Shown piece after piece: positions 23,620-34,773 of a DNA stretch of 64,000 nucleotides. Positions within the stretch are counted from its first letter, which is position 1, and every line of letters starts with the position of its first letter. Both the position numbers and the translations under genes were made by a program. The DNA is from Rhyzopertha dominica (taxonomy: Eukaryota > Arthropoda > Insecta > Coleoptera > Bostrichidae): positions 10,726,001-10,790,000 of the forward strand of contig QCXZ01000064.1 in assembly GCA_025024175.1 (NCBI GenBank). The letters are read 5' to 3'. The notes below the pieces were generated by a model. The model saw only the letters and a program-made list of their open reading frames with translations, was not told the DNA's origin and made no database searches.

Positions 23620-24444
23620 TCAAAAACGCTAAAAAAGTAAACGAAACTTGTGAAACAGTACTTAATTTAAAAAATGGAGCACCTAACCTTAATTATCCGT
23701 GTTGTAACTGTTCAGAGCATATTGAAAGTTTATATAACATACCTATTCCTATGCCACGTCCTCCTATTGCATGATCATTATTATGTTCATTTTGAATAAG
23801 ACGGTAAAAAATGTTAAAATCTTACACTTTCTAAAAGAGGGCAATTTTTGTTGGAGTGAATGAAATGCGCAAGCGCAATGCGAATAGCCCGAGTCCATAC
23901 AAAGTTTGTCATAGGCGACCGATCATTCCGCCTGAGACAAAGATTTGACTACGTTAAGCGTCAGCTGCGGTCGTTAACGGTACAGATTCTGAAGTACGTG
24001 AATGCAAATACAAATGAATTTCAGGTGGTCAAGTTGCGTCGCCTATTCCCAATTTAAACGTTCGCAGTAATAGCGCGGTTCGTAATTTTTGAGCGGTATG
24101 GGTAAACTTGAGATGAAATATTAAATAAACACTGGTATAAAAACAAATTGCATTAAAAAATTGAAATTTTTAGCTAATTATTATTTATTTTTTATGGCAT
24201 TGTTGATTGAAATTGCAAGGTAGGCGGTGCCTACCTTGCCTACCATGAGAAGCCACCACTTGACTATTAAGGGTTGAATAAAGTGTGCCCAGTTGTGATT
24301 TCTTAGTTTTACAATACCTTTTTATATCCTCGAACTTAAAAGTAATGCTCCTCTTTTTAAATGTATAATCCAGCAACACTTATGCAAGTTTTATTCATTT
24401 TGGAGATAACCGAACCGTTTTTTACCGGTTTATGTACGATGTAA

Positions 24445-24560
24445 TTGGTTGTGTGGTGTAGACAGTATAGCACAGACATGCATTTTTAGTGTACGATTTT
24501 TACGTTTATTACCTCCAAAAACAAATCAACTTTAAAAAATGTTGCAAACCAGCGACTTGC
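24445..24560 (-). repeat. Segment resembling the pogo element's left end
   Basis: Inverted, it reads GCAACATTTTTTAAAGTTGA and then AAAATGCATGTCTGTGCTAT. The pogo left end (345-520) has GCAACACTTTCAAGATTGA followed by AAAATGCATGTCTATGCTGT. A third related stretch is at 34315-34390. It is likely a decayed end of the same or a sister family; no matching opposite end was found. Confidence 0.4.
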
Positions 24561-24639
24561 CACTGCTACGAGCACTGACTCGGCTGCAAAAACGTCGTCT
24601 CTTGGAATGGTGAAGCTAAATTTAATTGTGACCCAATGA

Positions 24640-24960
24640 AAAAGAGCATATTTTATTCTGTATGGTACACTGCAAGTAGTGACCCTAGCGACAGACAGAT
24701 GGCAGGAAATGTCGATATTTTACAGAGAATTCTATCGATCGAACCTTCACAAAATTTCGATAGCGTATGAAAGGTGTCGCTTCTGGAATTTTCGATGCGG
24801 GTATAAATAGCCCGACGGAGCAAGCGCCGACAGTTCTGAATTCGAATAGCGATTCTTAAGCGCGTGAAAGGGTTAGTGAACAGGTGTTTTTAGTGCAAGT
24901 GTGTGTAGTATAGTGATTTGGATAATTAGTAGTGTTGTGAACTATAGTTGTGTTTAGACT
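24640..24960 (+). promoter_or_regulatory. Heat-shock-type promoter cassette, left copy
   Basis: A canonical TATAAATA (24802-24809) is preceded at 24781-24793 by TTCTGGAATTTTC, a perfect three-unit heat-shock element (TTCnnGAAnnTTC). Further upstream GAACCTTC (24741-24748) is a two-unit element. This spacing resembles insect Hsp70 promoters. The expected start site would be near 24830-24840, and the following leader is AT-rich and without an early long frame. A diverged inverted copy lies at 25835-26160. I see no heat-shock protein coding sequence downstream. It could be a relic of a gene pair, or a regulatory region carried by a transposon. Confidence 0.55.
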
Positions 24961-25834
24961 TAGTGTATTTGATACTAGCGTTTTGAATAAAAGGCTGTTT
25001 TTGAACCAGTAGTCGTAACAGTATTAACCATTCGTAGATGGAATGTTTACTGACTATTTCTCTTATTTATACAATTTTGTAGTAATGACAAATTTATTTG
25101 TTAACTAATTAAGGAATTGCTTTGTTACAGCGTCACTGTTTTGAGGAAGAACTGCGTAACTGTGCTAAGAATTTGAACAGGGAGGGTAGTTTAATTTTTT
25201 TAACCAGCTCTGTTTTTCAAATAAAGTCAAGTAGAATGTTATCGACTACAAAAAAAAACACCAAAATTGTAAAGGTTGTTTATATAAAAACGAGCTAAGA
25301 AAGCCTGTGGTAGTTCTCCTCGTGAACGTACGCCGCAGGGGTGATGCAAAACACTGTACCGTCATTTGTGTCGACTGTCAAACAGAATTCGTTATTCCTG
25401 TCAGCGTATTTCTCCGGGATTGATTTCTCAATTCTTCAAATATTTCCCTGTTAGTGTCCACAGAATCAGCGGTGCTCTTGTGTCACAGGCAACAATAAAT
25501 GGCGTCAGTGCGATCCAATTGTACCTACCAATTTACTCGGCAGGCGCTAGGCTCGGATTAGAAATTTACACCCTGGCATGGATTGGTTGATCCGTTTTTT
25601 CATGAACGCCCTTTAGTTCGTATGCAGGGTATATAGACGAGTTGCTAAATTACTACTAGACTTTTTCTCATTTCCTTACAAATGACATTTGCAATGTTAG
25701 TAAAAATTAGCAATATTACTTGAAATAAAAATGATAGCTACATGCGGTATTCAGCACTTCAGTGGGAAAAAATAGCACAATTAAATACTTTAATTGTGTC
25801 TGATTTAACTTAACCACAACTAGTTCCAAAAACT
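24961..25834. other. Unique DNA between two facing promoter cassettes
   Basis: Both cassettes would transcribe into this interval. It holds no recognisable protein. The longest frame is 25366-25590 (plus, 74 codons, MCRLSNRIRYSCQRISPG at its start), without family resemblance. If a gene pair once stood here, its coding sequence is gone. Confidence 0.45.
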
Positions 25835-26160
25835 ACTGTTTTGACACTACCAATTTACTAAATGACTTACACTGCACACACTTGCACTAAAAACACCTGT
25901 TCACTAAGCCTTTCGCTCACTTGATGATCGCTATTCCAATTTAGAACTTCCGCGCTTCTCTTCGTCGGGCTATTTGTACCCCCATCGAAATTCCAGACGC
26001 TTCAAGAAGGTTCGATTGATAGCACTTTCTGGAGTCTCGACATTCCTGCCATCTGTGTGTAACTAGGATACTACTTGCAGTATCCTTCCACACCGCATCC
26101 ACACGCCTGTAACTCCTGTCCACAGATGGCGCTGTTTCGCAACACTATTTTCTGATTACG
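25835..26160 (-). promoter_or_regulatory. Heat-shock-type promoter cassette, right (inverted) copy
   Basis: On the minus strand it aligns with the left cassette through GATGGCAGGAA, the TATA region (TACAAATA at 25978-25971, one change from TATAAATA), AATAGCCCGACG, and the leader GTGAACAGGTGTTTTTAGTG. Its perfect three-unit heat-shock element GAACCTTCTTGAA maps to 26001-26013, not the same unit that is perfect in the left copy, so each copy keeps its own intact site. Transcription would run leftward, toward the left cassette. Confidence 0.5.
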
Positions 26161-26184
26161 CATAATAAAATATTGCACTTTTAG

Positions 26185-26558
26185 CACTGATCTCTAAATA
26201 ACTGGATGTCGCATAAGTCATTCAAAACTGTGATAAGTAGCCACCATGCCGCCGGTACTCGAACTATCCATTTAACGGCGCATTCAAATTTTAGGTTAGA
26301 TCCTTAACTATAATATAATATGGTTATGAGTAAACGTAACATCAAGTTTGTACTGTACATGTTTCTTACTCAAACACTACAACGATCATCTTTTGGAAAT
26401 CTGCAGACAGATGATGAGTTCACGATTTTAACCGTCAATCATTAACGTTATATTTACCGCAGAAGCGAACCTTTGGCGCTAAAGTGGCGTAAATATATCA
26501 CAAATAATTTACATGCATTTTGGTATATAAGTGACATCCAGTTATTTAGAGATCAGTG
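26185..26558. mobile_element. Short hAT-like MITE (374 bp) with exact 8-bp duplication
   Basis: The ends CACTGATCTCTAAATAACTG (26185) and the inverse at the right (ending 26558) are identical over at least 25 bp. ACTTTTAG flanks both sides (26177-26184, 26559-26566). An 8-bp duplication and CA..TG tips fit hAT. There is no coding capacity. It lies at the edge of the right promoter cassette. The near-perfect ends suggest a relatively young insertion. Confidence 0.85.
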
Positions 26559-26566
26559 ACTTTTAG

Positions 26567-27151
26567 TTTACATAAACTCAGTCATGGATAACTTGATTTT
26601 CTATTGTAATGGTATATCAATTTCTACGTTATTGGGTGCAGTTCCAAATACCCTTTCTAGTGACATAAAATTGTATGAATGTACAATTAACCGTTTTTGA
26701 AACATTAGAGCTTTTTATAAATATCATAAGTATCCTTGACAATTGTCAGTTGCTTTTATTTATAAATTCTGCATGAAATATTTAATTAGGATCTTTACAA
26801 AGCATTATGAGGATGTGAACGACAGTTTTGTTGATATTTGACATTTTATGCAGAAATATTGATGGAACCCCCCCCCTAGTAGGTATAATTTGACAAATAT
26901 GAAAGCAATAAATGCCTACTTCTAGATTCTTTTACAGTCTTATTACACCATTATTTATATATTTCACACAATTAATTTTAAGTATAAACAAGGCTGGTGG
27001 TATAAAGATCTAGTGGATTTCTAGTAAATCATATTGTGTCAAGTTAATATAAAAACAAACAGAAATTTTCCACAAACCCATTAGATAAACAGCGTTCTGC
27101 ATTCCGGTTAAAGCTAGGATTCGACGAAGAACAAAATTTATAGCTATAGTT
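26567..27151. other. No recognisable gene
   Basis: AT-rich. It includes a homopolymer run of C near 26868. Nothing else supportable. Confidence 0.45.
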
Positions 27152-27557
27152 GGATCACCCAACAGACGGAGTAACAAACACGCGTGATCTTCACGTGATT
27201 TTCAAACGCAGCTTTCCTATTGGTTCTCTGCAACCGAGGGAGATCTACTTCAACCCCGTTTCACACTAGCCAACCTTACCGATCGACCGAAATTAAACTA
27301 AAATTGCAAAACTGTGTTCTTGGGCAATTTAATTATTGTAAGATATTGCTATACGGTATCTTTGAGGAAACTTTTCTGTTGCAAATTCCAATCCTGAACG
27401 TTCGCTAAGTTCAGAAAAAGGGAGGTTATGTTACCTCAAAAAAATAAATGTTAAAATTTGTTGTGCGGTTTAAGTTACGCTTTTCGGAAGGAAGGGGGTT
27501 CCGATCACGTCATAGATGTGTGGACTACACGTGAATACTTCATCTGTTGGGTGATCC
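27152..27557. mobile_element. MITE-like element, ends GGATCACCCAACAGA
   Basis: GGATCACCCAACAGACGGAG at the left (27152) and its inverse GGATCACCCAACAGATGAAG at the right (ending 27557) form TIRs of about 22 bp. CACGTG-containing sub-terminal sequences also occur at both ends. No coding frame belongs to a known family and no clean target duplication could be fixed, so the superfamily is unassigned. Confidence 0.7.
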
Positions 27558-28619
27558 TAGTATAATTAATATTAAATGCCAAATATTTCAACAAATGCTT
27601 TATTACACCACTGTTCCAGCAGCAAAATGCAATTGTTTACAAAAACGCTACATTAGTATGGAACTCATATAATTTGTTAAATATAATAAACTACCATACA
27701 CTTATTGTTACATGTTGTCATAGTAAGATGAGACTTCCCGCATCGGTGGTTTTCGCGTATGCGTATATGCTTCCAAAAATGGCCATTTATTTGTTTTAAG
27801 TAATAAGTATATCTGATTCTTGTGGATCCCCGACTATTACTTCACTGCATCTGATATAAAGAGTGCTCGTTAATCTCACGAACAGCTTTCAATATGATGA
27901 ATGATGGTGTTTTGTCGACCTCCTGTATAGGAACAGGAAGCATTTAGCTTGTTTGTAAACTTTGATTCCCACCAGGTCGCTGTCATCAGTTGCACCCAGC
28001 TCAACACCATAACTAAATAAATTACATTGTCAAGAATTGGGGCACCTGGAGAGCATCATGTAAGAAAGCGCTGCTCGTTAATCCAATTATCCACTTAGGC
28101 GAGCGGAATCCCTTGTTAGCGCCCTACCGTTCCTAACTAATTGAAGAACACACTTTCTGCGACGTAAATGCTGATTCGGCAACCGTTTTAGAGCCGAGCT
28201 GCGGTTTGGAAAGATGCAAAATTAGTTGAAAAGTGAAATGGGTGAAGGTTGGCGCGCTGCGTGCTGGCATTTTTTGAAGGGGAAATTAGGGGCAATTTAT
28301 CACCGACGCAGTACCGAACTGTGATTAATTGTTATTAATAACTCTGAATTAGGGGGGCGGTGTTGCTGAACTTATCTTGCACGGGCTGTAATTTTTTAGG
28401 CAGATCACGTTCTTTGCTGTAATGTAAACGTAGGTTCTCAGCTTGAATAAACGTGAACAGCGTTTTACGAAAATACAAGTAAATAGCACGCTAAAATAGG
28501 ACAACGTTTCGATCGCTTATCATTTATAGCACAGTACCTGAACTACGTAAGAAGACATTCTATTTAGTAAAACACTAGGAGAGCTTTAGAAGACCCATGC
28601 CTTCTTTTATACGCTTTTT
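27558..28619. other. No recognisable gene
   Basis: No terminal repeats and no protein motif seen; composition moderately AT-rich. Confidence 0.45.
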
Positions 28620-29130
28620 TCCACTATCACCCAGTTATGAATTTCTGCTTTCCCAATCTCAGACACTACTTCTCTAATTCACATTTGTCTAGGCCTTCCT
28701 CGTCTTTGAGTGCCCCTCATGCCGCTTGTTAGTGGCTTTTGGCTTATATGGTAGCGTTTGGTTCGGCATTTGTATATTAGATGCTCCAGCCATCTACGTT
28801 TTGGGCTTTTACCACCCTCACTATATTTGGTTCGCTTAAGAGTTCTTGATAGAGTTTCAGAATTCTCTGTCTTTCCCCCCTGGCCATTCATTTTCATTCC
28901 ACCAAAAATTTTCCTCAACACCTTCCTTTCCCAAATTTTAAGAGCTACCGGGTCAACTTTAATACTTCACAACCATTTGTTACAACTGTTTTAATCACTG
29001 ACTTGTAGAGTAACAATTTCTTATTTCGAGAAATGCTTTTACACTTTAGCACTCATTTATACGTACACACATCCATTTCCTGCCAACATCTTTGTCATAA
29101 TTTCCCCCGAGCTGATGAATGCAAACTTAT
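28620..29130 (-). pseudogene. RTE-type LINE, C-terminal end of reverse transcriptase (degenerate)
   Basis: The minus strand reads KIWERKVLRKIFGG across a frame change near 28925, then KRRWLEHLIY, RRGRPRQM-stop and, after it, REVVSEIGKAEIHNW. This is the hallmark C-terminal pattern of RTE/BovB-like LINE proteins: 'ErKvLRkIfG', 'RL.W.GH..Rm', 'RRGRPr..W', 'dl...g...W'. Upstream (to about 29130) weaker pieces fit the region after the YADD box. The GH Gly is Glu-His here and frameshifts are present. Only the last 150-170 codons of the family remain. Confidence 0.7.
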
Positions 29131-29264
29131 CTATACTTCTTACAAAATTGCTACGGTTAACCGTTGAACGCCTATATTCACGAACCACGTTGTGCATCAT
29201 TGCCCCTTCCCCCTCCGCCCGCTGGTTTAGCAATAATTTTAAAAATAATTAGCATTTTGTAGAG

Positions 29265-29880
29265 GGTTTCTATAAATAATTCGTGCATCGCGGGTATGTA
29301 ACTGCTGCTAAGCTACAACAGGCAGAATATAATATACTGAAGGTTGCAGATCAAATTCTGTTCACGAAATTGTTTCTTTTGTAAAGATTTTCCAACAATT
29401 TACGGTTCTATTTTCCTTTCAAATGTAATAAATAACAGTAATTATTCATAGGCTGGGCTTGTGGTAACCGTAACCTCTACAGCCTACACTCCCGCACTGT
29501 GGACTGTGGAAGCTTTGTGTAGTGCACCTAACATTACTGCCACTTAGTTTGTGAATTCAGGCATTGCGACAGGCTAAAAACACATTTTAGTCCATCACAG
29601 TACAATTTAACTTAGGCTTAGTGTAGTAAAAATTGCAATACATCCTAACCTAAAAGTTATACGAAACCGTCACCCCACATCTTCGAAATGTGAGCTTTCT
29701 GCAACTTTAAAGAACTTTAATTATCCCACAAAACACCACAGCATATGTTGAAAATACACATTCCCATGCGTTTTATCATATTAAAATATATCAAATAATT
29801 CGACAATCGACAGTGACAAGTGTGTGTCAAAGCAATAGTTGTGTTCACTTTCCTAAAAGGTGACAAATTCCTTTAATGGA
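29265..29880 (-). mobile_element. Repeat family B, copy 1
   Basis: The inverse complement is similar to 36130-36895 along almost its whole length. Shared strings include GCTTTGACA..ACTTGTC, GAATTATTTGATAT, TATTTTCAACATATG, CGTATAACTTTTAGGTTA and CGCAACCTTCAGTA-type blocks. No protein is encoded. The ends are poorly fixed in this copy. Confidence 0.65.
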
Positions 29881-31111
29881 TAATTTTCATAAGCGCCTGG
29901 ATGCATGGATAATTTCTAGAAACCCCTTATTATAACTACAATATAATTATTACCGTAAATTAAAGACTCAGATATTGTAGTAAATAGAATAATTAATTAT
30001 AATTAGGTATAGGAATGTTTAATGCCTTTATGGGAAAAACTTAATGACAACGTTTAAACAAAATCTAAAGTATGGTAGGTACTATTCATATGACCGCAGT
30101 TAAATTTTTATTACGAGTACTTTGGGTTGAGTGTAACTAATATTACAATAATTACTTTATTGCATTGGAACGTATGTATGCTCCTAACAATGTATCTAGT
30201 GTTTAGAGCCTCTTCTACCAGTAAAACAGTAGTTACATGTAATGTAATATCACATTTAAAGTCATTGGATAGTATATTCTAAGAAAATTTGACATATATG
30301 ACTACATTTTACCTTAAAACCTTTTTGATAAACACCCGAGGCAAAGCATCCTTCATACAGGTTGACAACAAAGCGAGTGCCTCCTCTCACGAATCCGTCT
30401 GAAACGACAAGTCGATGTGACGTTCTCGGAGTTAACCAACCTTGCTATTATGAGCTTTACAAAATGAGAACTGTAGTTATTTTCCAGCCCAGAAAGCACC
30501 TCCAACACTATTCATTTGCCAAATATTCATATTGTCATTTGTTTCTATGTGTTGCTTCTTTCATTCGAATCTGTTGTTTGTTCTCCATTAATAGTCATAC
30601 GATTATTTCTATTAATTAGCTGATATCCTTGGAAGTATAAACAATATCCAATACTGCTTACGTCTTTATAATTGTAATAGAATTCTAATATACTGTTAAG
30701 TGTGCGGGTTCGAAAAAAGCGGATTACTAAGTTTACTTTTTTTTATTTACAAACCAGTACCGAAACATGCTAAATCAATACACAACTGGCTCAAAGCGCT
30801 ACTGTCCAAAACAATACAGTACAACACCTGGTTCGCTTTCTTCGCTATTTTACAACTTTTCAAATGATTTAAGGCTTCCCGCCATGACCTTTGCCCCAAC
30901 CTGCGCTTTATATAAGCTAGTTTCCCGCCTAAGCAACCCTAGTAATTTTTTCTGGAAAGTTACTAGACTATTCTGTGATTGACAATCCTACACCATAGTA
31001 TAACAATCTAGCGAATTTTTAGTATCCTATTAACCGGTAGCTGGCCCATAGATGGCGCTGATGGTGTCACGTCACCTGCTGAAGCAATGCTCATGTATAC
31101 AATGTACTAAT
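29881..31111. other. No recognisable gene; one TATA/heat-shock-like combination
   Basis: Mostly featureless. Around 30909-30962 a TTATATAAG TATA-like string (readable on both strands) lies 36 bp from TTCTGGAAAGTTA, a three-unit heat-shock-like element with one mismatch, within a GC-richer patch. There is no coding sequence on either side. The 71-codon frame at 30767-30982 is not recognised. Confidence 0.4.
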
Positions 31112-33044
31112 CACGGTAGTAGATAGAGGGGTATACGCACGATGCCGTGTGGAGCGGGCCAATTCCGTAGCCAGTCGCGCTAGAGAGAGATAGAGCAAAG
31201 TGGGAATCGGTCCGCTTTGCATAAGGCTACTTTACAGTGCACGCTGTGTTGATAATATCAATTTGATTCCCAAAATTACCTAAGCGAATAGCGATGGTTC
31301 ATTTATCTTACAAAAAGTGTGGAAATTATCAAATTCTGTTGTGCAACAATTTTAGAACAGATTTGCGTCAGATAATGAAAATCCGCTGCAAATTGAATCA
31401 ATACTTCCAGATCAAGTTGTCAAAATAAAATTTAGGCTTCTATTTCTTATATTATACCATCAATAATGAGGTTTTGAGCATTTTTTAACTCTAGACATTT
31501 TTTTCTACGACAAACGGTTCTCGTGATAGTAGCAAAAATCCATAAATTTGTAAAATCGTTTTTTTTTCTAAATAACTCGAAAATTATTAACTAAACAAAA
31601 CAATTGCAAGAGTACTTTCCGATCAGAAATTAAATTTTCTATATAATAGCAAAATTAAAAAAAATTGTGTGGACAAGGTCCAAAATTGATTTTTTGGAAA
31701 TATTTCGAAAATGTCAAAATTTTGGAAACATAATTTTAAACACTTTTTGTGAGAAATTTTATTTCCTATCGGATGCTATTTTCATATGTAAACATATTAA
31801 GTATTGTCTGAGATATTTGTGATAAACAGGTTTTTTTAAATGACCGTTTTTTTTCTTCTAAACAGTTTTCTGTACCGAAAATTTATAGGGACTAATAATA
31901 CTCGCAATTACACTACTAATCACATACTAAAAGGCAAAAAATAAATGTTTGCAAAAAGGGTAGTTACCCCACAATTTTAGGGAAGGGGGGCCTATACCCT
32001 ACTCACCCCAAAAACAACATGTTGCTTTGGGTAGTTGAGATTTATATGCATGCCAAATTTCAAGTTCATATGTTGTCTTTCGAAAGTTATCGCGTCCACA
32101 CATAGACAGACATACAAACACGAAATTTTTGCTCAAATTTTGTTTTTGGACGTTTTCGAGCATTTTAAAGCGATTGAGCAAATAAAAAATTTTGTAAATT
32201 TCTGTCGCGATACAATACTTCCCATCAGTTGGATGTGCAAGTAAAATTAAGTACAGAAATACGACTACTCTATATATTTCTTATATTATGAGAGTAATAC
32301 TTATTTCATACTAAACTTCAGAAGTATATCAAATAAGAGTGTTAGGAAATAAAAAATGGTGCTTCTGCAGGCAACGTTAATAAAAATACGCATACAAGGA
32401 GATCCAAACATTAAAAAAAACTGTAACTTAGATTCCTTCTTCTTCCTTGCACTTGATTTATCAGTATCTCTGTCATTGTGCTTATAGTACTATTTAATTC
32501 TCATTATAATATAACAATAAACAAAATTTTTAAAGTATTTCTGCTTCGTGTTCTTTACAAGGAAACGAAATAGAATACGTGTTTAAAAACAATTCATCCA
32601 CTACATTGTCAAAAACAACACTGAACATGTTTGGTTAAAATATTTTTTTTTAAACTGTGAAATGATCTGATTTGGATGACCTAACCGTCTTCTGGAATTT
32701 AAAATAGTAAGTCTAGATGAAGGACCAGCTGTATCAGAAACATTTGTTCGATGAAGATGATCCTTACATGTGGAGCATTTCGACGATTTCAATTTTTTTT
32801 GCATATAAAGCTCTATCGGAAGGATTACTGTAACAGTTCGGCACCACATAATACTTTCACATTTTTGTTATTTCAAAAAACTTCACACAAATACCACACC
32901 GAATGTATGGTTATGCATGTCACTGGCGAGCGCTTTTACTACTATATTGCATCTGTTACTAGACCTCTCTCTCCCACACTGATTACGAATCTGGGCCGCA
33001 GTTGCATACGGTCGTGCATATACCTTTCTATCTATTACTACGTA
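31112..33044 (+). mobile_element. Repeat family A, near full-length element (about 1.9 kb)
   Basis: The ends are inverse complements: CACGGTAGTAGATAGAGGGG at 31112 and, inverted from 33044, TACGTAGTAATAGATAGAAA, followed on each side by GGTATACGCACGA-like sequence. The interior is non-coding and matches the copies at 54551-56042 (same orientation) and 18640-19470 (inverted, partial). CACGG tips would suit a CMC (CACTA/Mirage/Chapaev) element, but no target duplication or transposase is seen, so the superfamily is open. Confidence 0.75.
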
Positions 33045-34314
33045 CTCTGAAACATAACATTTAAGTTCAAATTTTATCCATCATGAATAAAGCTTTTAGA
33101 GGTAATGGTGCATGCGAATAGATATTGGTCCTGTTCATATTGCGTTAATTGCAGATCAAGCAATTTTCACTTATCACATTTTAGCTCCAGCACAAGAGTT
33201 GGTTATGTTTATCTGCTCGATTTTATTTGTTCGTCCGTGGGTGCTGAGGTCTCGGCTACTACTAAGCGTTGGATTGACTTTGGGTGTTCTTAAAATTGTA
33301 GCTTCTGAAATGTAGAAGTGCCTAAGAACATTTTCGGGGTTGCGTCACTAATGTGCAGCCTCTAGGTCTAAATGTCATTTTTAATACAAAATTGGATATA
33401 CTGCTTCATGTCTCGTTGAACTTGAATTTTGTTGCTGATCTGTGACCTGTGAGCTGGGCAGGCAACGCCCACATATATGAAATTTTAAAATCTTTTTTTG
33501 TTGGATGTAAAGATTTGTAGCGCACTTTTTATAGAATTTTTCTTTTTTAACTTTTTTAGATAGTTTTTTTCTATCATGGACATCTTAGAAATCGCCAACG
33601 TTCTAGTCACAGTCACAGCAAAACTAGTTTATAGAACTGCCGAAATGGTAGAAATAATTGTAATTTGCAGCGGTCAGCATAGCTGTGGTAGTGCTACAGT
33701 AAGGCTCTTAAACCAAACTTGCATTTATAAAAATAGAAGCACTAACTTTCTATGGCGGATATTAATGATACAAGAAATTCTGAATAAAAAGTTATAAAGA
33801 TTTATATGGTCTAAAATTAACAGTTTCCGAGGTACGCATAGGTGGTACACATTTATCGTAAAAGTTTAATTTACGTTATATTATGCTTAGCCAATTGAGG
33901 GTTTTATTTAAAATTTTAGAGAAAATTTGTTTCAAATAAAAGTGCGGTACCACTCCAGAAGTATTCGATAAAGCTGTATAGCATATTTATGCAGCGATGC
34001 GGGTTCTCAAATACTGAACCAGCAATTTTTATTAAAAAAATAATAAATAAATATGCTAAATTGCTTTAGTACTTTAGATTCTGTACCAATCTAAAAGCGA
34101 TTTAACTATTNGCCTTTTTCTTCGAACTTGTTTTGTTATTGAGAATTGTCTGTTACATGATAGACAACCGTTACCTTACCGTGAAAGAATATGTTAGATG
34201 GTTTCCAGCTTTTCATTACTTATGGTTTTGATCTCTGCATCTATCAGTAAACACTCTTATAGCTTTTCAATATTGCTACATCGCTCCTTCTAACATTTTC
34301 TGGCCAAGTATACA
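33045..34314. other. No recognisable gene; an assembly ambiguity
   Basis: Two overlapping frames (33105-33315) and one at 33576-33797 lack family resemblance. An N is present at 34111 (others at 34421 and 34427), marking uncertain base calls. Confidence 0.45.
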
Positions 34315-34390
34315 TAATAGTTAAAATGCATATCTATGCTATGCTGTTTGTACCGCAACCAAGTGCAGATCATCAGTGCAGTCAGACTAC
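34315..34390 (+). repeat. Short repeat shared with the pogo left end
   Basis: AAAATGCATATCTATGCTAT with CCGCAACCAA..TGCAGATCATCAGTGCAG resembles 483-570 inside the pogo element in the same order. It is a partial, diverged copy without its terminal repeat. Confidence 0.45.
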
Positions 34391-34492
34391 ATGTCACTTC
34401 CTTCAGGAAGCAGTTCCTATNATGGCNGCTATGTGGCTCTGTCACCGTGTCAGTGTTACACTCACTAAATATATAACAGTACTGCAATAGAC

Positions 34493-34773
34493 GGCCATTT
34501 TAGGGCAAAATAGTGGCGGAAAATTTAAAGGAGATGGAAGAGGGAATCAAACTATCAAACGTAACCTTAAAGATAAGAGAACTGTTAGATATCCTGCTCT
34601 GATAAACAATTGCCAATTACCTAGGGAGAACTCAAACAACAAACAACACTGTGCAGTAGCTCCTGATTTGAGAGTTCTCGAATGTTTATGCTTAGGTTTG
34701 ATAATTTGATTCCCTCTTCCATCGCCTTTATAAACATTAAATTTCCCGCAACTATTAAGCCCTAAAATCGCGG
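34493..34773. mobile_element. Small palindromic MITE (about 280 bp)
   Basis: The left arm (34493-34565), GGCCATTTTAGGGC then GGCGGAAAATTTAA and GATGGAAGAGGGAATCAAAC, is repeated inverted at 34700-34773 with about 80-90% identity by eye. The centre is short and non-coding. A target duplication could not be fixed. Confidence 0.7.

Larger units (their letters stand above)
21750..24261. mobile_element. hAT element with 8-bp target duplication, containing a second hAT
   Basis: The left end reads CAGTGGCGGCTCATG. The right end, inverted, reads AAGTGGTGGCTTCTCATG, the diverged CAGTGGCGG-type tip of many hAT elements. Sub-terminal sequence is also related (GTAGGGCAGGTG / GGTAGGCAAGGTAGGC). GACTATTA lies outside both ends (21742-21749, 24262-24269), an exact 8-bp hAT duplication. 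Inside are a transposase N-terminal remnant on the minus strand and a complete nested hAT (22736-23619). Without the nested copy the element is about 1.6 kb, so most of its own transposase is missing. Confidence 0.85.
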
